Source: Desulfovibrio sp. UBA6121 (GTDB lineage: Bacteria; Desulfobacterota; Desulfovibrionia; Desulfovibrionales; Desulfovibrionaceae). Taken from it: a stretch of DNA of 23,709 bases. Shown one piece after another: positions 7,703-14,285 of this stretch; within the stretch, counting starts at the first letter, position 1, and each line of letters starts with the position of its first letter. Location: positions 8,849 through 32,557 of the forward strand of contig DIVX01000165.1 of NCBI GenBank assembly GCA_002422505.1, given 5' to 3'. Made by a program: the position numbers and the translations under genes. The notes under the pieces are model-generated. The model was not told where the DNA came from and made no database searches. It worked only from the letters and a program-made list of their open reading frames with translations.

Positions 7703-8290
7703 CTACTTCGCAGGCTGGTAGATCAGCTTCTCGTCCAGGTCCGTGGTCCAGGCCAGCTTGGAGTTGCGCCAGCCGTCCTTGGTGCGCTTGCCGTAATCCG
7801 GGCTGGCCTTGTCCGCCACCTTGTCGCCCTCGAAGCCGTCCACCATGTTGTACACGTTGGTAAAGCCCGCCTCGATGAGCTTGCGTGCGGCCAGCGCGCT
7901 GCGGTGGCCGGAGCGGCACATGACCACGAGCGCGTCGCCGGGCTTGAAGCGCTGCTTCATGAGCTCCACAAAGGCCGGATTGTCCGCCAGGGGCATGGCC
8001 TTTTTCTGGGCGTCGAACACGCCGACCCACAGCTGCACCGGAACGTTGGGCGCCATGGCCGGGTGACCCACGAAGTCATATTCCTCCGGGGTGCGCACAT
8101 CCACAATGCTGACCTTGCCCGCGCCGTTTTTCCAAAGCTCGTGCGCTTCGACGGCGGTGACATATTTGCCGAGGGCGGTGTGCTTGCGCTGGTCCTGGGG
8201 CGGTTCCGCCGCCAGGGCGTTGGCGGCAAGCCCAAGGCACAGGGCCAGGCTCAGGGTCAAGACGATTTTCCTCATTGCGCGTGGTGACAT
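7703..8290 (-). CDS. Exported single-domain rhodanese (thiosulfate sulfurtransferase-like)
   Basis: A periplasmic rhodanese of 195 residues; such proteins transfer a sulfane sulfur to thiophilic acceptors through a cysteine persulfide. Residues ~1-28 are a signal peptide (MRKIVLTLSLALCLGLA, cleavage near ALA-AE). The rhodanese domain spans ~40-160, with the entry motif SIVDVRTPEEYDFVGHPAMA and the active-site loop CRSGHRS; C125 is the predicted nucleophile. The tail YGKRTKDGWRNSKLAW is typical of exported rhodaneses in anaerobic proteobacteria. AGGAGG (8296-8301) with 5-nt spacing supports the ATG at 8290 over the one five codons downstream. It has its own promoter at 8337-8365. Its sulfur donor and acceptor are unknown; a periplasmic multiheme cytochrome lies upstream on the same strand. 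Confidence 0.92.
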   Translation of the reverse strand: MSPRAMRKIVLTLSLALCLGLAANALAAEPPQDQRKHTALGKYVTAVEAHELWKNGAGKVSIVDVRTPEEYDFVGHPAMAPNVPVQLWVGVFDAQKKAMPLADNPAFVELMKQRFKPGDALVVMCRSGHRSALAARKLIEAGFTNVYNMVDGFEGDKVADKASPDYGKRTKDGWRNSKLAWTTDLDEKLIYQPAK

Positions 8291-8336
8291 GGAAGCCTCC
8301 TTTGGGGGTGGGAACCTGTTCCAAACACTTGTGAAA

Positions 8337-8365
8337 ATAATAACGCGGCTCCGGTTGGATGGCAA
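8337..8365 (-). promoter_or_regulatory. Sigma-70-type promoter of the rhodanese gene
   Basis: On the minus strand, -35 TTGCCA (8360-8365) and -10 TATTAT (8337-8342) are each one base from consensus and separated by exactly 17 nt. The predicted start near 8330 leaves a ~40-nt leader to the ATG at 8290. Confidence 0.6.
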
Positions 8366-8820
8366 TATATTTCCGCCGCAAAGGGGGACTATCGGCAGAA
8401 AGCAGCGCCCTGGCGCGCCGGGGGGCCAGGCTCTTTGCCTTTGCCCGAGCGACCGGAACCTTGTTTTCGCGAAGAAGCGGCCAGCCCAGGGCGGACACGG
8501 GAGAGGACTTGGGCGCAACGCGGCGGCAAAGAACCTGGCGCAAAGAGGGCGGGCGCAAGAGGGCATGGCGGCGGGAGCAACCTGTCGAGGCAGCCAAGCG
8601 CTCGGCCTATGGCTGCCGGAAGCAGGGCTTCTGGTAAGAAGCTGCGCAGGGAGCAAAGCTGTGGCGGGGGCGACGTGGCGGAGGCCATGCCGCAAAAGCT
8701 TCGGCTCACCCGTGGGCGCGCCGGAGCTTAAACGAGCCGAGCCAGCGGCATGAACGGCATGAGGTGGCCGGAGCCAAGCATGGGAAATCGGAGGGAAGCA
8801 GGGCCGGGAACGGACGACAA
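8366..8820. other. Gene-free stretch between rhodanese promoter and cytochrome end
   Basis: No convincing gene lies here. The open frames on both strands lack ribosome-binding sites and recognisable domains and look like GC-rich shadows. Two hairpins are visible: CCTGGC/GCCAGG (8409-8430) and GGCAGCC/GGCTGCC (8589-8617). No tRNA cloverleaf or strong promoter was found. A small RNA or decayed gene cannot be excluded. Confidence 0.4.
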
Positions 8821-8821
8821 A

Positions 8822-8858
8822 GGCGCAGACCAGAGACCTTACGTCCCCGGCCTGCGCC
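8822..8858 (-). terminator. Weak terminator candidate after the cytochrome gene
   Basis: GGCGCAG (8822-8828) and CTGCGCC (8852-8858) can pair around a 23-nt loop. On the minus strand the stem is followed only by TTTGTC, a short U-run. A second small hairpin, CCGCC-TTGT-GGCGG (8878-8891), directly follows the cytochrome stop but has no U-run. Confidence 0.35.
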
Positions 8859-8892
8859 GTACTTTACTGTTTCATGGCCGCCTTGTGGCGGA

Positions 8893-10671
8893 CTACTTGA
8901 CGGGAATCTTCATCACCGGCACGCGGTGGTGCTTGTCCAACTGCATGCCCTGGGTGTGGCAGGTAACGCACTGGCCGCGCGCGCCCAGGCTGGCGGCCTG
9001 GCCCATGTACTGCATGGGCTGGATGTTGTCCCGGTCCTTGCCGTAATCGCTCTTGGCCGCATAGGTGGAGTGGGGTGCCCCGTGGCAGCCGATGCAAGGC
9101 ATGGAGCCCATGGCGTCCTTTTGACTGCGGTAGAGCTTGCCGGGGCCGTCCACCCAGGCGTTGAAGGCCATGGAGGTCTTGCGATCCGGCTTCTTGCCGT
9201 CCTTGTGGCAGCCGGAGCAATCCGGCTCCTGCACCCAGGGCGAACGCGGCTTGATGGCGTCCACGCTGGCGACCATGCTGGGCTTCAGGTGCTCCATGAA
9301 GCTGGCGGCGCGGGTCTTGCCCTGGGCCAGCTCGCCCTTGAGCAGCGACATGGTGTGCTCCTCAAGCAACCCGTGGCAGCGGGAACAGCCGATCTTGTAG
9401 GCCTGGTGGTTGTCGCGCAGGCAGCGGGTAAGCCCGGTGGGGCTGTCCGGGTGGCAGCGCGAGCAGGTGTCCTCGCCGCGTCCGGAGAGGTAATTGGCAT
9501 GGAAGCCATGGATGGCTGCGGGCAGGTTGAGCCGCTTGGGATCGCCAGGCGCGTTCAGCAGGGGGTCCGGGTGGCAGCTTTGGCACAGGGCGGGCTTGCC
9601 TTGCTCGGCCTGGGCCAGCAGGGTGGTGCCGTTGCGCTTGTCGTGCACGGCCAGAATATTCTTGGCCGTTTCGGCGGAGATGCCAGACACGCCGTTCTTG
9701 CGCCAGGGGCCGCCATGGCAGTTGCGGCAGCCCATTTCCGAGCCCACCGGCGCCACCAGCTTGGTCTCAATCAGCACCGCGCCCGTGGCCTTGTCCTTGG
9801 CGCTGATGGTGAAGAGCGGGTACGGGTTGATGCTGCCGTCATCGGAAAATGGGGTGATGGGAATGCCTGCGGCCTCGTACAGCTTGGTCTTTTCGTTGTA
9901 GGCCAGGCTGCCCGCCAGGCTCTTGCCCGTGGCCGAGGTGTTGCGCGGCAGCTCCTTGCCGAGGAGGGAGGGCGCGTACTTCCAGAAGTCCACATGGGCC
10001 GAGGGGTTCTTGAAGCCGTCCTGCACCTCGTAGCTCAGCTCCGCGCCTTCGGTGATCAGCATGGGCTTGGGCCCGCGTTTGATGAGCACGGCGTTGAAGG
10101 CGTTGCCCGGCGGCAGGAAGGAAAAGAAGGGGTCGGCGTCGGTGATGCACTTCATGCCCAGGGTGTTCCAGGCCAGCAGCACATACTTGGCCGTGGCCGC
10201 GTCAAAGGGCGGCACTGTGTGCGCCAGCGGCTTCACCGGCACCATGCTCATGTCGTCGGGCTTGCGCCTGTTGATGACGATGGTGACGTATTCCGCCAGG
10301 GCGCGGCGGTCCTTGGGCGTGCCCACAAACAGCGGCATGTGGTCGAAAAGCCTGCCCTGGCCGGTTAGGTATGCCTCCATGCCCACGGTGGCCACATGTG
10401 CGGTCACTGTGCGGATGTCGTTGTCCTCCCCGCCGATGCTGTGGCAGGGCAGGCACTGGTCGGCGTAGATCTTTTTGCCCAGGGCCAGGCGCTGCTTGAG
10501 CGCGGGGCCGCCCGGCCAGACCATCTGGTGCGCATTGTGTTTTGCGCCGTCCTTTGCCGGGCCTGCGGCCAGGGCCGCGCCGCCGGCAAGCAGCAGGCAG
10601 CCAGCGCCGAGCACTGCCGTTAAAAGCCCGGCGCGGATGCCTCGCGCGCGTGATTTCGTCATGTTCTTCAT
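8893..10671 (-). CDS. Exported octaheme c-type cytochrome
   Basis: A 592-residue periplasmic electron-transfer protein with eight CXXCH heme-attachment motifs: CLPCH (73-77), CRNCH (315-319), CQSCH (363-367), CSRCH (403-407), CSRCH (429-433), CSGCH (485-489), CIGCH (526-530) and CVTCH (568-572). The ATG at 10671 is chosen because it gives a clean signal peptide (KSRARGIRAGLLTAVLGAG, cleavage near ALA-AG) and has a G-rich site just upstream; the open frame continues to 10830 without signal-like sequence. The first heme sits in a class-I-cytochrome-like domain (residues ~55-135, with a possible Met ligand in HMPLF). It is separated by ~185 heme-free residues from a C-terminal seven-heme region. 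Redox partner and substrate are unknown. It is not recognisably a nitrite, tetrathionate or hydroxylamine enzyme, and no membrane partner is adjacent. Confidence 0.88.
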   Translation of the reverse strand: MKNMTKSRARGIRAGLLTAVLGAGCLLLAGGAALAAGPAKDGAKHNAHQMVWPGGPALKQRLALGKKIYADQCLPCHSIGGEDNDIRTVTAHVATVGMEAYLTGQGRLFDHMPLFVGTPKDRRALAEYVTIVINRRKPDDMSMVPVKPLAHTVPPFDAATAKYVLLAWNTLGMKCITDADPFFSFLPPGNAFNAVLIKRGPKPMLITEGAELSYEVQDGFKNPSAHVDFWKYAPSLLGKELPRNTSATGKSLAGSLAYNEKTKLYEAAGIPITPFSDDGSINPYPLFTISAKDKATGAVLIETKLVAPVGSEMGCRNCHGGPWRKNGVSGISAETAKNILAVHDKRNGTTLLAQAEQGKPALCQSCHPDPLLNAPGDPKRLNLPAAIHGFHANYLSGRGEDTCSRCHPDSPTGLTRCLRDNHQAYKIGCSRCHGLLEEHTMSLLKGELAQGKTRAASFMEHLKPSMVASVDAIKPRSPWVQEPDCSGCHKDGKKPDRKTSMAFNAWVDGPGKLYRSQKDAMGSMPCIGCHGAPHSTYAAKSDYGKDRDNIQPMQYMGQAASLGARGQCVTCHTQGMQLDKHHRVPVMKIPVK

Positions 10672-10789
10672 GATCCCCCCATGGTTTGAACACGTGCCGC
10701 CGTGGTGGCGCATTCCCGCTGTCCCAACAAAACAAACTCTCAGTTCCGCAGCCCGACCTGCAACGGAAGGCTTGCGATCCAGCCCGGCA

Positions 10790-10819
10790 ACTCCAGGTCC
10801 GGTGGAGCGGAACTGGAGT
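10790..10819 (-). other. Stem-loop in the leader of the cytochrome mRNA
   Basis: On the minus strand, ACTCCAG and CTGGAGT form a 7-bp stem, then a 2x2 internal loop, then CCG/CGG closing a 6-nt loop. It lies ~25 nt after the predicted transcription start and ~120 nt before the ATG. It may stabilise or regulate the long leader; no known riboswitch class was recognised. Confidence 0.35.
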
Positions 10820-10851
10820 GGGGGGCGCACTGGCAGTCTGGTGTTTTTGTA

Positions 10852-10879
10852 ATGATACAGGGAATTGCAGACGGGTCAA
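10852..10879 (-). promoter_or_regulatory. Sigma-70-type promoter of the cytochrome gene
   Basis: On the minus strand, -35 TTGACC (10874-10879) and -10 TATCAT (10852-10857) are each one base from consensus, with a 16-nt spacer. Transcription would start near 10845, giving a ~175-nt leader to the ATG at 10671. Confidence 0.55.
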
Positions 10880-10978
10880 GGGGAGGAGGCTATTTCCCGC
10901 AGAGGCAGGCCCGCCTTTGCCTGCGCATTTCGCCCAACGGGTATTTTCCGGCCTGCGCCGCCAGCGCGTTTGGGCCGC

Positions 10979-11725
10979 TTAGTCTATGGGCTGCTCCGCC
11001 AGCAGGGCCTTGCGCTCGCGCCAGTCGGGCATGATGGCCGCCAGCAGGCCGTAGAAGCGGGCGTCGTGCCCGTGGTGCAGCAGGTGGCACAGCTCGTGCG
11101 CCGCCACGTACTCTATGCACGCCAGCGGGGCCTTCATCAATTGCAGGTTCAGGCAGATGACCCGCGCGCGGGAGCAACTGCCCCAGCGGCTCTTCATGCT
11201 GCGCACGCGCAGGCGCTCTGGCCGGGGCGCGCCGTGGGCGTCCATGCGCGGCAAGAGCTCGCGGATGATTCTGGTGAACAACGCCCGCGCCTGCTCGGCC
11301 CGCCAGGCGTCCAGAAGCTTGCGCACGGCCTCGGGCGTGGGCTCGCGCCGGGTGGTGACGAGAAGCTCGTCGCCCTCCAGACGCACTGCGCTGCGCCCGT
11401 CCCGGCGGATGACCAGGGTGCGGGGCCTGCCCAGGTGCGGATGGGCTGCGCCGTCCTCGTAGCGCAGGGGGGCGCTGGCCTGCCGCCGTGTGCGGAAGCG
11501 CTCCAGATGCTTGTGGATCCATGCGGCCTTGAGTTCCAGGCGCTTGCGCACCAGCTCGCGGCTGGTGCCCTTGGGCGCGCGCACGCGCACCAGCCCTTCG
11601 GGGCGTATGGAAATGCGCATGGTGCGGAAGCGGTCGAAACACAGCTCCACGGGCACGGGCTCGCCGCCAAGCACAAGCTCCAGTTGCACGGGCGGGGCGG
11701 GCTTCGCTTTCAGGAACCCGAACAT
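10979..11725 (-). CDS. YgjP/SprT-like zinc metallopeptidase (DUF45, M48-like)
   Basis: A 248-residue cytoplasmic protein of the YgjP (DUF45) family of predicted zinc metallopeptidases. The metal site is HELCH (residues 210-214; H210 and H214 ligands, E211 catalytic), with a third likely ligand H220 in HHGHDARFY. The preceding family motif KSRWGSCSRARVICLN (~178-193) is intact, so the enzyme should be active. The start at 11725 has a modest GAAGG site 9 nt upstream. It lies 5 nt downstream of the EamA transporter stop, implying co-transcription. The physiological substrate of this family is not known. Confidence 0.92.
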   Translation of the reverse strand: MFGFLKAKPAPPVQLELVLGGEPVPVELCFDRFRTMRISIRPEGLVRVRAPKGTSRELVRKRLELKAAWIHKHLERFRTRRQASAPLRYEDGAAHPHLGRPRTLVIRRDGRSAVRLEGDELLVTTRREPTPEAVRKLLDAWRAEQARALFTRIIRELLPRMDAHGAPRPERLRVRSMKSRWGSCSRARVICLNLQLMKAPLACIEYVAAHELCHLLHHGHDARFYGLLAAIMPDWRERKALLAEQPID

Positions 11726-11730
11726 GGCGC

Positions 11731-12696
11731 TTAGCCTTCGAGGGGCGTTTGGGAGGGAGATTCGGCGGAAGAAGGCACAGGCGCTTCGGTTTGCGCTTCG
11801 GGCTGCCGGGCCGCCTTCCTGTTCTGGCTCAGCAGCACGCCGCCCAGCACCAGGGCCGAGGCCAGATACTGACCCGTGCTGAACACCTCGCCCAGCACCA
11901 GCCAGGCCATGAACACCGTGGCCACGGGGATGAGGTTGATGAAGGCCGAGGCCTGGCTGGCCGGAATCTTGCTGACCCCGTAGCTATACAGGCCGTAGGC
12001 CCCCAGCGTGCTTGCCGCACCCAGGTAGATGATGGACAGGGCCGGGATGAGCACGAACTGTGTGGGCAGGCTTTGGCCGGGCAGAAACATAAGCGGCAGG
12101 AAGAACACGCAGCCGAACACGGCCTGGGTGAAGGTGAGGAACATGGGCGAATAGCGCGCCGAGAGCCGCTTGAGCAGGATGGTATAGCCCATGGCGCAGC
12201 ACATGGCCAAAAATTCCAAGCTGTTGCCCAGGGTGGGATTGGGGGCGTTTTCCGTTGCCGTAGACATGAACGAGAGCATGCCCGCACCGCAGACGGCCAC
12301 TAGGAAACCCGCCCAGGTGCGCGCGCTTACACGTTCTTTAAGGATGAAGTGCGCGCCCACGGCCACCAGCAGGGGCAGCATGGCGGTAATCATGCCCGCC
12401 TGGGCGGCCTCGGTGTTCTTGATTGCTGCGGTTTCAAAGAGAAAATACAGGCCCGGTTCGCACAGGCCCATGAGGGCGATGGGTTTCCAGTCGCCCTTGC
12501 GGTACGGCTGGGAGCGGAAGCGCGGGTACAGCGGCATGAAGCAGATGCAGGCCACCAGCATGCGCGCAAAGACCACGAACATGGTGTCGTAGGCCTGGAA
12601 GGCCAGCTTGAAGGCGACGAACGCGCTGGCCCAGAGGATGCTTGCCGCAGTGAGCGCCAGCATGGGCAAGAGCGCCGCGCGCCGTTGGTCGGTCAT
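11731..12696 (-). CDS. EamA/DMT-family inner-membrane transporter
   Basis: A 321-residue membrane protein with two EamA repeats and about ten hydrophobic helices, the normal drug/metabolite transporter architecture. Repeat 1 starts at MLALTAASILWASAFVAFK and includes ITAMLPLLVAVGAH; repeat 2 starts near NSLEFLAMCCAMGYTILLK and includes AFINLIPVATVFMAW. The last ~30 residues are a polar Pro/Glu/Ser tail. The ATG at 12696 (site GGGGTG upstream) is preferred over a GTG seven codons earlier. Substrates of this family range from amino acids to nucleosides and cannot be predicted here. It is transcribed with the YgjP-like gene. A ~100-nt gap separates it from the aldolase gene upstream, so it may start a new transcript or continue one. 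Confidence 0.93.
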   Translation of the reverse strand: MTDQRRAALLPMLALTAASILWASAFVAFKLAFQAYDTMFVVFARMLVACICFMPLYPRFRSQPYRKGDWKPIALMGLCEPGLYFLFETAAIKNTEAAQAGMITAMLPLLVAVGAHFILKERVSARTWAGFLVAVCGAGMLSFMSTATENAPNPTLGNSLEFLAMCCAMGYTILLKRLSARYSPMFLTFTQAVFGCVFFLPLMFLPGQSLPTQFVLIPALSIIYLGAASTLGAYGLYSYGVSKIPASQASAFINLIPVATVFMAWLVLGEVFSTGQYLASALVLGGVLLSQNRKAARQPEAQTEAPVPSSAESPSQTPLEG

Positions 12697-12797
12697 GGTT
12701 CGCACCCCGTTTTGCACCCGCCGGGCGTTGTGGTGGAGTACCGGCCGGAAGGCTGGGGTAGCACCCGCAGCACCGGAAGTGAAGTCACATTTTTCGA

Positions 12798-14285
12798 TCA
12801 GCCTGCGCCGCTCTGCTTATCAAGCTGCGCCACCCGGCGGAAGTATTCCTCGCGGCAGAAGCGCTCCACGCCATGCAGCGTGGCGAAGGCCTCGCAAAAG
12901 TCCGCGCGGCCGGTGGCGAAAAGCCCGTGCCCGTACACGATGGCCCCGCGTCTGCCGCCGTCGTCGTTCAGCGCGGGCGGCAGGGTGTTGCACAGGCCGT
13001 ACGGCCCGGCGCCAACCTCCCCCGGAACGATGGGGATCAGCAAGGGGCTGGGCGTGTCGCCGGTCGCCGTGTCGCCCGCTGGCGTATTCCACGCTGGCAT
13101 GGCGGGGGCAAGCACGGCGCGCGGCGTGGCGCAGCTGCGGTGGCAGTTGCCCCGGCCCGGGCAGTCGGCTTTGTCGCAGTCCAGGGAAAGGATCACTGCA
13201 AAGCGCGGGTGTCCATGCAGAAGGGCGCGCGCCGGGCCGCCGTCGTAAATGGCCTTGTGCGCCGGGTACTCGCTGGAGGCCGTAAGTCCCACGCAGGAGC
13301 TGCCGTCCATGCGGCAGGGGTCGATGAGCCCGGAGAGTTCGTCCAGCGCGCTGCCCGTTTGGCTGATGAGCAGCAGCTCGCCTTCCGGCGTGTTTTGCCT
13401 GCACGACACGTTGCCGAAGGACGAATCCACCAGCCCGTATTCGACCACCGCGCGCCCGGCCTGGATCATGGCGGCGCGGGCCTGGTCCGCGTTGGCGAAG
13501 GGACCGGGGGAAAGCTGCGGCGCAGCGCTGGGCAGGCGCGCAAGGTCGGCCTGCAGCAGGGTGCGGATGTGCGCGAATTCGTCCCGCTGCGCAGCCGTGA
13601 GCCGCCCGGCGCGGGCAGCGGCCAAATACTGGGCGAAGTAGGCCACGAAGCAGGCGAAGGCCATGGAGCTGGCGGTGACGAAGGTCTGCTCCGGGCTCAC
13701 GGAGCCCGCGGCGGCCATGAGCACGCGGCCCTGGCGCAGGATGATGCAGCCCTTGCGCCGCATGAGCGCGTTGGTGAGTGCGTTGGTGAGTGCGTTGGTG
13801 AGCGCGTTGTCGAGCGCGTTGTCGAGCGGGTTGGTGAGCGGGTTGGTGAGCGGGTTGTCGAGCGGGTTGTCGAGTGCGGTGGCAAGCGGGCTCGCCAAGC
13901 CGTCGAGCGGATCTGCCGCAGCGCCGGGCGCACGGCTGCCGGGCGCGTCCACAGGCCAGGCTGGTGCTGTTTCGGCGTCCACCACGGGCAGGTCGTGCAG
14001 AAAGGTGCGCGTTTCGCAGTCGCCGGGAATGATGGCGCTTTCCCCGGCCTCCCGCGCCTGGCGCGCCAGGGCCAGCATGGCCCCCTGGCAGGCCCCGGTG
14101 GGCTCGGCCAGCAGCAGGGCGCTGGCCCCAAGGCCCTGGAGGACCGCCTCGGCCAGGGGCTGGCGCGCATCGCCCGCGTGGCTGAAGCACAGCTCGGCGT
14201 CCCATGCGGCCAGCAGGGGCTCGCCAGGGGCGCACAGGCCAGCCTCGGCCAGCTTGGCGGCGTATTTCGTCAGCTGGTCGATCAT
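12798..14285 (-). CDS. Enlarged class II aldolase with repeat linker
   Basis: A 495-residue protein whose C-terminal half (~265-490) is a class II aldolase/adducin domain: SSFGNVSCR, SQTGSALDEL, SSEYPAHKAIYDG (E339), HGHP (H357, H359 as zinc ligands) and YGHGLFATG (H453, third ligand). Family members are usually ~200-250 residues. Here an N-terminal module (~1-255) is added, split by a low-complexity linker of nine LTNA/LTNP/LDNA/LDNP tetrapeptides (residues ~134-174). Residues ~178-225 (IILRQGRVLMAAAG onwards) faintly resemble the end of an aldolase domain, so this module may be a degenerate copy. The aldolase core also carries a cysteine insert (C370, C375, C381, C385). The ATG overlaps the AOR stop as ATGA, with AGGAG upstream, so the genes are coupled. 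A role in producing or consuming an aldehyde for AOR is inferred. Confidence 0.8.
   Translation of the reverse strand: MIDQLTKYAAKLAEAGLCAPGEPLLAAWDAELCFSHAGDARQPLAEAVLQGLGASALLLAEPTGACQGAMLALARQAREAGESAIIPGDCETRTFLHDLPVVDAETAPAWPVDAPGSRAPGAAADPLDGLASPLATALDNPLDNPLTNPLTNPLDNALDNALTNALTNALTNALMRRKGCIILRQGRVLMAAAGSVSPEQTFVTASSMAFACFVAYFAQYLAAARAGRLTAAQRDEFAHIRTLLQADLARLPSAAPQLSPGPFANADQARAAMIQAGRAVVEYGLVDSSFGNVSCRQNTPEGELLLISQTGSALDELSGLIDPCRMDGSSCVGLTASSEYPAHKAIYDGGPARALLHGHPRFAVILSLDCDKADCPGRGNCHRSCATPRAVLAPAMPAWNTPAGDTATGDTPSPLLIPIVPGEVGAGPYGLCNTLPPALNDDGGRRGAIVYGHGLFATGRADFCEAFATLHGVERFCREEYFRRVAQLDKQSGAG
13765..13884. repeat. 12-bp tandem repeat within the aldolase gene
   Basis: Nine clean 12-bp units plus one degenerate unit lie head to tail. 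Four unit sequences occur in blocks: AGTGCGTTGGTG/AGCGCGTTGGTG (three units), AGCGCGTTGTCG (two), AGCGGGTTGGTG (two) and AGCGGGTTGTCG (two), then AGTGCGGTGGCA. On the coding strand they give LTNA x3, LDNA x2, LTNP x2 and LDNP x2. The unit length keeps the frame whatever the copy number. Confidence 0.95.

Larger units (their letters stand above)
10672..10978. other. Intergenic leader region of the cytochrome gene
   Basis: This 307-nt gap separates the end of the metallopeptidase gene from the cytochrome start. It holds the promoter and leader stem-loop listed separately. No small gene or clear terminator for the metallopeptidase was seen. Confidence 0.5.

Noticed and set aside
8366..8820. tRNA or known small RNA in the gene-free stretch
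   Set aside because: No cloverleaf, T-arm consensus or recognised structural RNA could be seen.
8764..10368. A 534-codon open frame on the plus strand opposite the cytochrome
   Set aside because: The opposite strand has eight CXXCH motifs and a signal peptide; the plus frame has no family signature and is low in complexity.
13765..13884. Possible CRISPR array
   Set aside because: The units are contiguous 12-mers with no spacers and lie in frame within a coding sequence.
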